A DNA stretch of 64,000 nt, from positions 868,001 to 932,000 of the forward strand of contig WOAB01000226.1 in the NCBI GenBank assembly GCA_027886185.1, in the 5' to 3' direction. Both the position numbers and the translations under genes were made by a program. The DNA comes from Rheum nobile. Its lineage: Eukaryota; Streptophyta; Magnoliopsida; Caryophyllales; Polygonaceae. Under the pieces are notes generated by a model that did not search any database, was not told the DNA's origin, and worked only from the letters and a program-made list of their open reading frames with translations. Positions 10,582-22,217 of this stretch are shown here, in pieces (the first letter of the stretch is position 1; each line of letters starts with the position of its first letter).

Positions 10582-12905
10582 TTAATCTTCGTCATCCTCC
10601 TCCTCATTGCCATGCTCGTAGGGTCTGAAGTCCTGGATGCAGTGTCGCACAGCAGCACGCATGTTGTAGAATTGTTCTTCCTCCGCATCATAGAAAGGAT
10701 TTAGACGCTGTAATGTTTGTCCAATGACCTACAGAAATACGTATAAATTAAAAAGAATCGCTTTAATTGTATAAGAAAAGTAAAAACACATCTTCCAACA
10801 TATTTGTTTACCTTGACAGGATCTCTGATGCCAGCATCCTAAGGCCTCACACATGGGTGTGTACGAGGTATGTACCACTCCATGTAGTCGGCACTACACT
10901 CATATCCTTGTGAAGCAGGAGGGCCCATATGTGTGATCCAGATGGAGTGTTGACTTCTTGCATCCCAACTCCAGTTCGAAGCAGGGTCATACTGCACTAT
11001 ATAACTCCTAATGGTGGGAGGTCTGTGCGCTTTGATGGGCTCTATAACTGGTCGGGGAATCCCTTGTACCACTCCAAATTGCCTCGGTACCCGATCCGAC
11101 ATATAGGGCTCGGTAATTCTCAGAAAAGAGATGATCCCATGAAAAAAGGCAAGAGTCAACGTCGGGATGTTATAATTAACGGAGCCATAGGGCTGCCAGT
11201 CAACCTACACAAAAAAGGGTGCAATTAACACAATAACAAGTAACTTTACATAATTGTAATACATTAATATGAGAAATAAACTATATCGTATGATACTTAC
11301 ATGCCTAGCTTGCATTACATCCAACTCTTCCCTATAGTTTCTTCTATGTCTACTAGGAGTCTGCACAGGGTTCCATCGGCTGGCATATGGCACAACGTCT
11401 TTAAAGCAGGGATTTTCTTGTGGGCGAAAGCTAGGGAAGTATAGATAGATCCAAGCCTGTACATAAATAACAACAACAAACATATCAACCTTACCTTAAA
11501 TGTAACTAAATTATATAAAAACAATATGCAACAAAATCCTTACCAGCAACAAAGTGTAGGAGGTGGACATCTGACGACACTCATGCCGTGAACACTCGCC
11601 CAATGACCGATACATGAATGCCAATGTGCCAGACCCCCAAGAAAGATTGCAAGTATCACCAATGTCACTCACGTAGGTCACATAAGGCTTGGGCATCATG
11701 TGTTGAGACTTGTCTGGAAAGAGGGTCGAGCCCATCAGGTACCACAAATAACCAGATGCGATCTCATCATCATCTAGGTCATTGTTCAAGCAGTGATATT
11801 TCAGGTTGTCTGCAGTGACACCTTGTCTAGCCATTTGTTCAGTCAAGGAAAAGAATTGTATTGCCCTCATCGCTTGTTGATTGTACAATTCATTTTTACC
11901 CTTGTTGCGATCCTGGAGAGGAAGTCCCATTTCGTGCCCATCAATATTGATGCCCAAAATCATGTAGACATCCAAGAGAGTTATCGTCATCTCTCCAAAT
12001 GGCATATGAAATGAATTTGTCTCTGCTGCCATCGCTCTAGAAATGCAGAAATCAAAGGCTGATCTACATAAGTATACATCAGGTCCTGCAAATGTGTGAT
12101 GCCGATGTTTCTGGCAAGAGCACACCATGTAGAGTCATCGTCAATCATCCATTTTCTTAGCTGCTCTTGTCTGAGCTGAAACGTGAGAGTTTCTCGCTCC
12201 TATAAAAAGAACATGTTAGATAAAAAAAAAGATAATAGTTTAATAACAGGCTCAAGTTTTGATAACTTACAATGCCCTGATAAATGAAATATGCAGTATG
12301 GGCGGTGAAACTAAACAGCAGGTCTGGGATCTTCGGACCTCCCGGTACAGGTCCTATCAACTTGGGATCAACAACATTCTGACCTCCAGCCTGTCTAGCC
12401 TGCCTAGGCTCTCTATCCTGCCTAGGCTCTCTACCCTGCCTAGGCTCTCTACGTTGTGTAGGAGCAGTCTGTTCCTCCACCGGTTCCTCAAAATGAGGCT
12501 GTTGAGCGGGCCAATATGCTTGCCCACTCATATCACCTGGCCACATGGGCCAACCACTAGGCTGCTGAGGTGCACCAGGTATGTACCATGTCGGATCCTA
12601 TAAAACAAATTATTAGAAAAAATATTAAATAACCGACAAGTTTAAGAATATGTATAGTTACTTACCACATTAGGGTCATTCTGGTATATAGGTGGATCAT
12701 TAAGCGTCGTGTTGTCGAGTGTCGGGTCTGCATACACCGGTACAGCAGGAGGGTCACGGTTCGTACTCGGTCATGCTTCGTCACTTTTTTTGGATTTCTT
12801 CTGCCTCCTTCGGTATACTATTTGATTGTCTACTTGTTCCTGTTCTTGTTCCTCACGTACAACGTTCCACCTTCTATGACGTGCAGATCTTGTTTCGTTT
12901 TCCAT
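10582..12905 (-). pseudogene. Plant mobile domain (PMD) gene of E1, broken
   Basis: Exons on the minus strand: 12666-12905, 12271-12598, 11544-12200, 11301-11456, 10812-11204, 10582-10728; the last four match E2 exons base for base in length. The PMD (PF10536-type) signature is in exon 3: NSFHMPFGEMTITLLDVYMI, then LGINIDGHEMGLPL and YLWYLMGSTLFPD. The protein has a basic N-terminus (TRSARHRRWN, YRRRQKKSKK) and an acidic C-terminus (NEEEDDEDstop). PMD proteins such as MAIN/MAIL1 are nuclear host proteins thought to come from transposons; what the transposon version does is unknown. Damage: GGA to TGA near codon 45 (about 12771) and CAG to TAG at 10839-10841. The splice sites look intact. Confidence 0.85.
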
Positions 12906-12938
12906 CTGAAATAGGAAAAAACAAAACTTTAGGGGGAG

Positions 12939-13213
12939 CAACAACAACAACAAAAACAAAAACAAAAACAACAACAACAAAAACCCTGAAAACAACAAAA
13001 ACAACAACAATATCAATAACAACAACAACAAAAAAAACAACATTAACAACAATATCAACAACAACAACACCAACACCAATATCAACAACAAAATCAAGAA
13101 CATCATTAACAACAAAAACAACATTAACAACATGAACAACAACAATATCAACAACAACAACGTCATCAACAACCACGTCGTCAACAACACCAACAACAAG
13201 AACAACACCATCA
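12939..13213. repeat. (AAC)n-type trinucleotide repeat, about 275 bp
   Basis: Imperfect AAC/ATC/AAA triplets lie just upstream of the E1 PMD start codon, in its 5' intron. On the minus strand the tract is (GTT)n and produces long Leu/Val-rich open frames that are an artefact of the repeat. Confidence 0.95.
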
Positions 13214-13214
13214 A

Positions 13215-13345
13215 TAATAGATCCAGATCTGGTCCGTGACGGATCAAGTTGATTCGTCCGTGACGGATCACAGCGATCCGTCCGTGACAAATCACAACGA
13301 TCCGTCTGTGACGGATGGACTCAATCCATGCGTCACGGACCAGAT
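13215..13345. repeat. Tandem GATCCGTCCGTGACGG motifs upstream of the E1 PMD gene
   Basis: Five variants of CGTCYGTGACGGATC in about 130 bp, in both orientations. They have the same core (CCGTCACGG / CCGTGACGG) as the other E-family motif arrays. Confidence 0.8.
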
Positions 13346-13728
13346 CTGGATGGCTCAGTTTCGACATATCCAGATCTATGCAGATCCAATTTTTTTTTCT
13401 CCAAATTTTGTAGATCTGGATGGCTCAATCCATAGACATTAAATCAATTGAAACAACCTTCAAACGTGTGTAATTCCAACCCTAGACAAGTAATCCCTAA
13501 ATGAAATAAATCTAAAATTTCTTAACAACTTCAATAATTTCAAGATAATTAAACTAAGTGAAGAACAAATATAGATTTAACTAATCTTATGGATCGTGAC
13601 AGACGGATTTGATCGAAACGCTACGGATCGAAGTCTTTGACTTTGGGAGCGAAATCGGGACGAAATTGCCGGAAATGAGAGATATGGGTCGGGGGAGACG
13701 AAGTTCCTGCATTTATATGCAGCGACTT

Positions 13729-13864
13729 CGTCCATGACGCACGGATTGTGTTGGTGCGTCACGGACGGAATGTGTTGGTTCGTGACGGGGGGATTGGTTT
13801 GGTACGTGACGGACGAACCCGTGCGTGAAATAAAAATTTTACCCGTGCGTGAAATAGCAAGGGC
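13729..13864. repeat. Right terminal and subterminal repeats of E1
   Basis: Four tandem variants of GACGNACGGANTGTGTTGGT are followed by the terminal block with CCGTGCGTGAAATA twice. Reversed, it matches the E4 left end at 63618-63665, including the internal duplication of TATTTCACGCAC. Confidence 0.8.
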
Positions 13865-13953
13865 CTATTTTATCTTGTAGCTCTATTCTCCTATTAATGT
13901 CATAACATTTGCGTGAGCATAATCAACAGAGATTGCCTCAAACACATTAGCAA

Positions 13954-14142
13954 TTGCTTTATAGGTTTCTTCTCTGGTCGATGACCTCCATGTGCACGTT
14001 TACCGACTCCACCAACACCAAAGTGCAATTTCCATCATTTTCCTTCAAATTGGAGCGCACCAACTACTTGATCAAGCGATCCAATGTTCTTGATGCCCTA
14101 GTCGCGATCGGGTTGAGAGATGGAGGGAACTCTTCCTTGTAA
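13954..14142 (+). pseudogene. Copia-type Gag N-terminal fragment
   Basis: The short open frame contains FSFKLERTNYLIKRSNVLDAL, which resembles the N-terminus of Ty1/copia Gag (pattern KL..SNYLIWRSQVL..L). The stretch AAATTGGAGCGCACCAACTA is repeated at about 14046 and 14150, each time followed by GGAGGGAACTCTTCCTTGTA, so the fragment is partly duplicated in tandem. Nothing else of a copia element is visible nearby. Confidence 0.45.
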
Positions 14143-14524
14143 CTCTTGAAAATTGGAGCGCACCAACTACAACAAATGGAGGGAACTCTTCCTTGTAACC
14201 CTTGAAAAGTTTTCTCTTCGTTCCCATGTCGACGGTTCTGCTCCTCCCTACCACGCTAGTTATTAATACATTTTTTATGAAAATATTTGATTGTGTATAT
14301 TTAGTATTTCCTTATATATTGTTGGGTGTATATTGAGTCATTTTCTTATCCCTTTAGCCATATATATATGAATAAACCATATATATGAATAAACCATATA
14401 TATACGAATTGATGATTTCATAATAAGATCTTTTTCGTACACATTTTCTAATAGGATTTGATCGATTAATTTTAATTAATTTTACATCATATATATTAAC
14501 TAATTTTTTTCTTTTAATCTAGTA

Positions 14525-16124
14525 TCTATATACAATAGTAAAGTTAGGGATGGTAATGAAAGGGGATTATCATCACGCAGATTCTTCGCAATGGGGGCGA
14601 GGTCAGAGAAAAAATTAATCATGGCGCGAGGACGGGGAAACCCACGAGGAACCCCGCTAAATGTATAATTTTCTTAATTTTCATATCTCTAAATCCTAAA
14701 TTTTGTGCCCTTTAATCCTAAACCTCATACATTTTAGATGGTAATCTTAAATCTCAAATCATCTACACCCTAAACCATAATATATATGCATTTAAACAAA
14801 TTTTAAGCCTTTTTCTTTTATAGATCGATGATGAGGATTTTTGACGGGGAACATGACCTCAAGGGGGATGAGGACAAAGACTTAGGAATAAGGGGGTAAA
14901 CGGGATAAGGACGGGGAGGGCACTCCCTCTCTCGAATCTGCTCTCTTAGCATCCCTACTAAAGTATAAGTGATTGATGTTACTTGGCATCTTCAGGTTGA
15001 GCCAAGTCATCATATATTAGAATATTCTCCGCAATACGTCACTTGTTATTATGTGATTTTATAATTTATAATTTTATATAAATTTTATACTAATTACGTG
15101 ATTATATTTGTCATAATCTTACTTGCCTTTTTAGTATATATGACATTATTTCGTATGAGATCTTTATATTAAATTTTTAGTGTGATTATGATATTAATAC
15201 GTTGTTTTAATCAATTGATATAAAGTTATATATATTTTGGTTATTTCTCTACCCACATAAATATATCTATATCATGATTTATATCAAAATTATTTAAATC
15301 TAAATTTTATAATACTGAAATATTTATTGTCTAAGCTCATATGTTCCCTCATAAAGCCGCATCATTTATGACACGTGTCATTTTCATAATTTACCATATC
15401 ATTTATTATAATTTTGTAATATAATAATTATATTATGTTTAATTATATGCAACTTTTATGACAATATTTTTTTATATTTCAATTTTCAAAAATATACTTG
15501 TGTAATTCATCTACATATCCTGTTGTAAGAACAATTATGTTAATTTCATACATTATAATGTCATAATTTATACCTTATTATCTTCCTTCATTCTATTCAA
15601 CAATGTGCAAAATATAAGCTTAGGTGTCATTATAACCTTTGAATTTTGTTAACCAATCATCGTTATTTGAATATTTCAAGTGACATTTTATAAATGAGTT
15701 GTAACGATTGCTCTTGAAAATTGGGCAACCTAACCATTTTTCTCTCATGTCTTCAACTATTATGTAAAATAAATATTTGAATTGAACATGTATTAATAAA
15801 GGTTAATAAATTAACCAAAGAAAGATTTATTTTATTTGTAGCAATGACACTCTTAAACATCTAAAATGACATTTATTATCAAACAAAAATAGTAATAAAT
15901 AAAACAATCTAATTTTTTTATCTTAATAGTCATTATTTTATTCGGTACTTCATTATATTATCATACTTTATGTTAAATGATTTAAAGTGTCAATAATTTG
16001 ATAAAGAAATTACATTATTTAAATATAATTTTCCTAATTACGAAATTGACAGTTTTTTATAATTATTAAAATATTTAAATTTATTATTTCATCAATTACG
16101 TGCGAGGCACGAAGACTAAACTAA
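14525..16124 (+). mobile_element. Helitron-like element, non-autonomous
   Basis: It starts TCTATATACAATAGTAAAG after an A. It ends with the small hairpin CGTGC-gag-GCACG (16099-16111) about a dozen bases before CTAA, followed by T, as expected for Helitrons inserting between A and T. The interior is AT-rich with no gene. The 5' end is interrupted 20 bp in by a hAT-type MITE, so the original start continues at 14957. Confidence 0.5.
14545..14956. mobile_element. hAT-type MITE, 412 bp, inside the Helitron-like element
   Basis: The termini AGGGATGGTAA and TTAGCATCCCT are inverted repeats with one mismatch. Flanking 8-mers AGTAAAGT (14537-14544) and ACTAAAGT (14957-14964) form a target duplication with one mismatch. 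The interior has GGGGA/CGGGG-rich sequence and no open frame of note. Confidence 0.6.
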
Positions 16125-16494
16125 TAATAAGTATTTTCCTCCTTTGTATAAGGAACATAATTCGGCTTCGTCTATTGTTCACGTAAACACTAGATTTGCC
16201 AACTCCCTAATTTGCCTAAATATCTTATCGAATTTTTTGCATGGTATCCCTGAGATAAGGCAAAATTCGTGAGATGCCCCAAACATTCACCTATTTCGAG
16301 CGATACCCTTAAATTATTATTTTTTCGGGAATTCCGCGAGGTAACCCTCAGTTTTTGCAAATTCCGCGAGGTATCCACAGGTTTTAACTATTTCGCGCGA
16401 TAACCCTGAGGTTTTTAAAAAGTCCGCCAAATGACCCTCCGTTATCCCTAGCATTAAAATATCGTTAAATTAATATATTTTAAAAAAAAACATC

Positions 16495-16885
16495 TCCTCC
16501 TTGCTGGCGCCTTCCACCGCCGCATCCACTCCCTCCTCCTCGCCGGCGGCTTCCCCGTCACTTCCCCTGTTTCCCATCCCCCTCAAACTCTCCCAAACCA
16601 TCTCATCTTCTCTATCCTCTGTTCCCTGTCTCTCTCTTTCCTCCTCCTCTCCAAATCCTCCACAATCCAATTCCTCCGTAACCACCGTCGTCGGAGCCAT
16701 CCGTCGCCTCCGGTTGATTCCGCTTACTTCACTCTCCTTTACACCCAAAGCTGCAACCTTTTCATCCCCGTCGCCGCCAACTCCGCCTGCTTCACCCTCC
16801 TCTGCCTCGCCTTCACCGTCGCCGATGCCGCCTTCAGCCCCACAACCGCCTGGGCTTCCGCCTCAATTACCCCCATAACCGTATC

Positions 16886-16922
<37 letters not shown>

Positions 16923-17270
16923 AGCTCCATCCATGGCGGAAACACCGACTCCTCCGCTCAAGAGTCTAAACTCCAACTCCCCAACCCCGAAAACCCTAAT
17001 TCCCGTCCTTCCAACATCGAATCCCAATCCGATTCGGCTCCTCCCCAACAACCCTCTTTAACCCCACCTCCGCCACCCGCACCACTTGCCGCTAACCCTA
17101 ATTCCGCTCCCGCCCTCATTTCCCCCGCCGTTCCTTGGCGGCGGCGGCACGCTCCTTCCTTGGCGTCCCCGGCATCATCGCCCTCCTTAGCGCCCCGGCG
17201 TCGTCCCGCTCCCGGCGTCGACAAAGTCGCAGTTCGTGGCTTCTCCTTCCCAACGATTGAATCAGAGGAG
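16495..17270 (+). pseudogene. Captured GC-rich gene fragment(s), Pro/Ser-rich, unidentified
   Basis: The frame 16501-16878 reads as a Ser/Pro/Ala-rich, low-complexity protein (LSSVPCLSLSSSSPNPPQSN, PPSAPQPPGLPPQLPP). A second piece has an ATG at 16933 (MAETPTPPLKSLNSNSPTPK) in a plausible start context. On the minus strand the same DNA reads Gly/Glu/Arg-rich. I cannot name the donor gene; composition and the CT repeat suggest a 5' region and first exon of a host gene. Confidence 0.5.
16890..16918. repeat. (CT)n microsatellite
   Basis: About 14 uninterrupted CT units lie between the two captured segments, of the kind common in plant 5' untranslated regions just before a start codon (the ATG is at 16933). 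Confidence 0.9.
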
Positions 17271-17621
17271 GGAAAGAAAAGTGGGGTTGCATTTTATTTT
17301 ATTTTAATTTCTTTAATTAATGTTTGCATTTGCTTTTTTTAATTTCTTTAATTGGGTTACATAAAAATTATTAATTTTTTAGTTTTTTCTTAAAAAATAT
17401 ATTAATTTAACGGCATTTTAACGCTAGGGATAACAGAGGGTCATTTGGCGGACTTTTTAAAAAACTCAGGGTTACCGCGCAGAATAGTCGAAACCTGTGG
17501 ACACCTCGCGGAATTTGTAAAAACTGAGGGTTACCTCGCGGAATTCCCGTTATTTTTTTCGCCAATGCCCAACTTTAATTGTTATGTTAATGTAAGCTTG
17601 AAAAAAAAACAAAAAAAAAAG

Positions 17622-18121
17622 GTTTTTTCGCATGGTAACCCCGATGTATTGCTTAATTCGCGCGTTATACCAAAGTTTGGCATATTTCGCGTGATAATCC
17701 TAGGGTTTTCATTTTTTCCCCGAAATACCCAAATCGTTAAATACAAACGATTTCCATTTATTTATTTTTAAATAAAATATAAACCCTAATCCCTACATAT
17801 ACCCTAAAACCCAAAACCTAAACCTTTAACCCTAAATACTTTTTTAGGGTTTACGGTTTCTGTTTATTTTCTTTTTAAAATAAAATATAAACCCTAAATC
17901 TAAACCTAAACCCCAAATACTAAACCCTAAACCTAAACCCATAGCCGTAAAAACTTTATTATTTTATTTTTAGAAAATAAATAAACGAAAATCGTTTGTA
18001 TTTAACAATTTTGGTATTTCTCGGAAAAAAATGAAAACCTCTGGGTTACCACGCAAAATATGCCAAACATTGGTGTACCGTGCGAATTAAGCATTACCTC
18101 GGGGTTATCATGCGAAAAAAC
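17622..18121. mobile_element. MULE-type MITE, about 500 bp, 150-bp inverted repeats
   Basis: The left arm begins GTTTTTTCGCATGGTAACCC and the right arm, reversed, GTTTTTTCGCATGATAACCC. Similarity continues for about 150 bp on each side (AATACAAACGATTT near the inner ends). The termini belong to the same family as the outer Pack-MULE. The target duplication cannot be defined because the site is A-rich. The centre has degenerate CCCTAAA-like telomere-type words (17776-17945). Confidence 0.7.
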
Positions 18122-18497
18122 AAAAAACTAACCCCTTGACCCACCTCCCGATTCTCCTTTCACCCCTCTCGCAGACCTCCTCCATCCTTCTCTTTCACCC
18201 CGTCGGTGGTCTGATAGCATGCATTTAGGCTAGTTTAGATCATGTTTATTTCTTCTAAATAGGTTCGTTTTGCTTCTTTTTATTTTAGTTTTATTTGGTT
18301 TTCATAGAATTCGTAGTGTTCGGAATCTACTCTTGTGTTTTTTTGATTTCAGGATCGTTTGGTGGCGGTTTTGAAGATTACGAGCTATAATGTGAAGATG
18401 TTCGAGGGGATGGCTCGAAGGGATGGTGCCAAGGTCGAAATACAAGTGACAAGGAGAAGGCTTGACTAAGAGATCAATCGAGGAGAAAACAGACGAC

Positions 18498-18700
18498 AAC
18501 TCGGTCCACAACTCGGCCGAGTTGTGGACCGTGTCAGCAAACTCGGTCGAGCTATGAAGATCAAAGAAAACAGACGACAACTCGGTCCACAACTCGGCCG
18601 AGTTGTGGACCATGTCAGTGAACTCGGTCGAGCTATGAAGATCAAGGAAAACAGACGACAACTCGGTCCACAACTCGGCCGAGTTGTGGACCGAGTCAGG
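18498..18700. repeat. 81-bp tandem repeats with 28-bp palindrome, 3 copies (5' LTR)
   Basis: Copies start at 18498, 18579 and 18660. Each contains the perfect palindrome made of GGTCCACAACTCGG and its complement CCGAGTTGTGGACC. The 3' LTR has five such copies. Confidence 0.95.
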
Positions 18701-19375
18701 GTCCGTAACGTTTTCTTCCTCTGCTGAAATGCGTATAGCTCATTATTTATCAGATTTTTGGATGATGCGTTTTGGAGGCTATGATTCTCTGAACTTAGAC
18801 ACTCTCTAAAAAACCCTAGTTGTGTTTTGGTTGAGTTTTCTTGAAGATTGGAGATTGTTCTTGGATTCAAATAAGTATTTCTCTTCTTTTTATCTATTTG
18901 AATGATTTCTCTGATTCATATAATGTTTTTGATTGATTCTCCAAGCATGCTAGGCTAAACCCATTTTATCTATGGTTGGGGTGATCCCAATAATGAATTG
19001 GTAGACTTACAAATTGTGTTTGTCTGAATTGGTAGCATGTGTTCTTGTTTGATTCAATTCTAGGGTTCATATTGCTATTGGTAATTTATCAATTAGAATT
19101 CTATTAGGTTGAGTCTGAAAGGAAAAACCTAATGAATGAATTAGATAAGGTATGAGTCTGAAAGGAGATTACTATTGTTGGAATTACTAAGAATTGAACC
19201 TGAATAAACTTGTTTGTTCTTGCGGAGTTCTAAGTTATCATAGAAACCCTAGGTTAGTCTGGAATTAGCGGAGCACGAAAATGAATGTTAACCCGGTTTT
19301 ATCCTAGATTCTAAGTGCTCAAGGGGTCTAAATTTGATTAGCTTTGCGCGACAACGATTGTTAGTTGGAGTTTAG

Positions 19376-21770
19376 TGTAACACCCCCAAATCGTAACCCA
19401 TTTGGAAAGGTATTACCACCAGTGACCTCGGTTTCCACACCGAAGCCACCCCAAGCTTTACCAGTTTAAATACAAATCATAAACAACAATCATGATGTAA
19501 ACACCAAAATCTTTTGTTAAAACATATGTCTGGGGATTACATCCCAATCCCCATAGGACAAAACAGAGTAATCAGCGGAAGTCTTTGCAAAGTATAAATA
19601 CAAGGGTCTTGATCGTAATGATCACCCGCCAAGGATCGCAACCTGATAAATCCATTAAAACACCGTTTGCTTTTATAGTCGTTTTAGCCTTTGTTTCTTG
19701 GATTCTTATCTAATGTGCCGAATCGAACGAATGACACCAGCCAACCATGCAGAGAACAATTACAGTTGGTTAGTCTAATGAAAGACTATGCAAGGGTACA
19801 AAGCAGAGTGGTTCGAAGTAGTCGTATTAGGTTAGACTCATCGCTCCTCGAATCAAAACCGATAACAATAGTCAACCACCATACTCTACTGAAACATATG
19901 AAGAGGCATGATCAAGAGAAGATTCTGAAAGACCAAGTCTCACAGAAATCAATCCCAAAGAAGACTCCAATGAATTGAGTCTTATCGGAAATATGACAAA
20001 TGTTGGGGAACATTAATTAATCATACAAGCGTTCAAAAACGACTTGATGTTTCGGTTCACAACCAACCTCACCGCTTAATGCGAATCCAGATTGGAAAGA
20101 GAACGATACTCTGATCAAAGTCAAGACGAGATTTCCTAGCTGCACTATTCCCTAGCTGCACTACTCGTCTGAGGTATATTAATCATGTGCTACGACGGCA
20201 CTTATCTTATTTAAATTCCAAAACGCACATCACGTTATAGACTTTTAAATATATGTTTCGCCATGAGGGACATATATTGAGTATATGTTTCATCATGAGG
20301 GACATATAGGATATATGTTTCACCATGAGGGACATACTCCTGAATGGGACGAATCCCAAGATTTGTAGTATCAGTTAAGTGCCACCATCTCTATACCTGA
20401 GTATAGAGATCAGTCATGACCCACTAAATGGTTTTTGGGTTTATTACCCTTTGCACCATTAATCATTATTAAGAAATGACTGGACCTCGAATAGTCCATC
20501 GCTCCTACGAATACTCGTGCTAACTAAACAGTTCAACACAGTAATAATCATATCAAAGCCCTCCAGGCTAATATCATAAATATATATCTATAATAGCGTT
20601 GTTCTAGCAGATATACAACCTATTATAATATCATATTCTTTTCACATCATTTATCAAACTATTCCCAACAGAACAGTAAATCATCCCAAATTAATTAACA
20701 ATTAAACAATTGATAATTAATGGAAATATGGAATGATAAGCAAGAGCGAACCGCCACTTGCCTTAGATCAGACGAAAGCTTTAACAAGCTTAGAGACAAC
20801 GGTTCCTGAGTCTGAAACTGGGACAGATCCTGGATATTAAATCCCTCTGGAACGACCCATAACGAGACCCTAAGTTAGATTCAATATCTACATATATGAA
20901 TCTAAAAGAATACAAAAGGAATCAAAGGAACCAAGCCTCGCTCGCAACCAAACACCCAAGAACACACACACAAACCCAGCCTGCCGCGGGTGCGGTCGGC
21001 TCTCACCGCGGGGTGCGATGGTGCCTTGCCGCGGGTGCGGCGAGATGACAGAGGTGAGAGCCTTCGACAGATTTTCGATGGAAGACTCACCCAAATCGAT
21101 CCGTTCGACTTCGATTTGTTGTGGTTTTGATCTCCCAACACTTTAGACCTTTGAATACCTCTTAGGAGCACCTTTGTGAACACTCAAAGAGATCCGATCA
21201 CTTCTCAAACAAAGCTCAAAAGCTTGGCTTTAATGGAGAATTTCAGAGGAGAGGAAGATGGAGTTGCCCTGTTCTTAAGCTCGATTCTCCTCCGATTCTC
21301 CTCCTTTTATAGGCCCAACAAGCTGCCTACCATCAGATGACATCGAGTAGGAGGTGGCCCGACCGGAGAATAGGCTACAAAGCCAGCTAAGGCGGGCTAC
21401 GGCCTGCAACTTATCGCGATGACGATAGAGCTGACGACGACTGCGGGGTGCGGTGGCCGACTCGTGACCACCACTGGCATTGGCCTTCGCCGCAGGTGCG
21501 GCCAGGGTGCGATCAAGGCCAATTTTGCCCCATTTTGCCTGTTTTGTCGTTTTTATCAAGTGGTTAGATATTTGTAACCACTGGTTAAATATATTCGTAC
21601 ACGAACGACCTTTTAACCCAAAATACATTAACTGTATTTTATATTACTCAGAAAAATATTACAGAGATCAAACATCTCATAGAATGTTCGTACTTCTCTT
21701 AATTTAATCTGACTTGTAATATGGGCATAAGAAAATTCAAAATTTTCCTTACAAAATGAGGGATATTACA
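19376..21770 (-). mobile_element. Solo LTR (minus strand) inside the Athila 5' LTR
   Basis: On the minus strand it runs TGTAATATCCCTCATTTTGT ... GGGGGTGTTACA, the same ends as the LTR at 4426-6816 and nearly the same length (2395 against 2391 bp). It is bounded by a perfect 5-bp target duplication TTTAG (19371-19375 and 21771-21775); the 3' LTR of the host element shows the uninterrupted site. It has a TATA box (CTATAAAAGGAG, reversed, about 21302-21313). No internal region is left, so the two LTRs of the original insertion recombined. Confidence 0.92.
20251..20336. repeat. Short tandem repeat in solo LTR, 3 units
   Basis: Three units of about 30 bp contain ATATGTTTCRYCATGAGGGA followed by CATA. 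They lie in the LTR part that corresponds to the 26-bp minisatellite of the sister LTR at 5775-5930, but the unit sequence differs. Confidence 0.85.
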
Positions 21771-22096
21771 TTTAGATACATCTACTATTGTTTGAAAGGA
21801 GTTAGTAGAGATATTTGATAACTTACCGTCAAACGAGTTCATGCTATTCTAAGATAAACACACATAAGTTTACCAAGACATTGTTGTGGGGATCCTTAAT
21901 CCTAGATATTTTGCATCCTTTGAATTTGCTTATATTTGCAATACTTATTTCTTAGTTTAATCAAGCAAATCTTTCTTACGGCTTAGCTTACCAGTTTAGT
22001 TACAAAAGGTACTACATTGTCCTCGTGGGAACGACACTTGAACAACTACAACTGACCCCATACACTTGTGGGTAGGTTTTCGCCACATCAAGTTTT

Positions 22097-22114
22097 TGGC
22101 GCCGTTGCTGGGGA
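22097..22114 (+). promoter_or_regulatory. Primer-binding site, tRNA-Asp type
   Basis: TGGCGCCGTTGCTGGGGA, 6 bp after the 5' LTR, complements the 3' end of plant tRNA-Asp at 17 of 18 positions, as is usual in Athila/Tat elements. It primes minus-strand DNA synthesis. Confidence 0.85.
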
Positions 22115-22217
22115 CTATTGCTAGATCGGTTGTATTCCCTACAACTGGTTCGACTAAGTCTTTTGTGTGTTTTGATCCTTTTCCTTTTGACTTTGGTTTC
22201 AGGTTTGTTTTCTTCGG

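Larger units (their letters stand above)
6817..13864. mobile_element. MULE copy E1 (FAR1-OTU transposase plus PMD gene), left end missing
   Basis: It carries a transposase gene on + (7017-10132) and a PMD gene on - (10582-12905), in the same convergent order as complete copy E2. The right terminus (13729-13864) has tandem CGTSACGGAC motifs and ends with two copies of GTGCGTGAAATA; read inward it gives GCCCTTGCTATTTCACGCAC, matching the E2 and E4 termini. The left terminus and exon 1 are absent: the sequence starts inside intron 1 exactly at the end of the LTR (6816/6817). The missing part probably lies beyond the retrotransposon, outside the window. Confidence 0.8.
16326..17549. mobile_element. 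Inner Pack-MULE, 1224 bp, with 157-bp terminal inverted repeats
   Basis: The arms 16326-16482 and 17391-17549 are inverted copies, about 90 percent alike by eye, starting CGGGAATTCCGCGAGGTAAC. The flanking 9-mers TTATTTTTT (16317-16325 and 17550-17558) are identical, though low in complexity. Between the arms lies GC-rich, gene-like sequence unlike the AT-rich surroundings, the usual sign of a captured gene fragment. It sits inside the left terminal repeat of the outer Pack-MULE. Confidence 0.8.
18212..22090 (+). repeat. Athila 5' LTR, interrupted by a solo LTR
   Basis: Without the 2395-bp insertion and its 5-bp duplication the LTR is 1479 bp. It matches the 3' LTR closely, base by base over long runs, but is 162 bp shorter; the difference equals exactly two 81-bp repeat units. 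Confidence 0.9.

Noticed and set aside
12771..13367. Long Leu/Val-rich open frames on the minus strand
   Set aside because: They are read-through of the (AAC)n repeat; only the last ~45 codons are real PMD sequence.
17776..17945. Interstitial telomere repeats (CCCTAAA)
   Set aside because: The words are scattered and imperfect and lie inside a MITE; there is no uninterrupted array.
18302..18870. Repetitive proteins (WTELSSVFFDLHSSTEF type) on the minus strand of the LTRs
   Set aside because: They are translations of the 81-bp non-coding LTR repeat.
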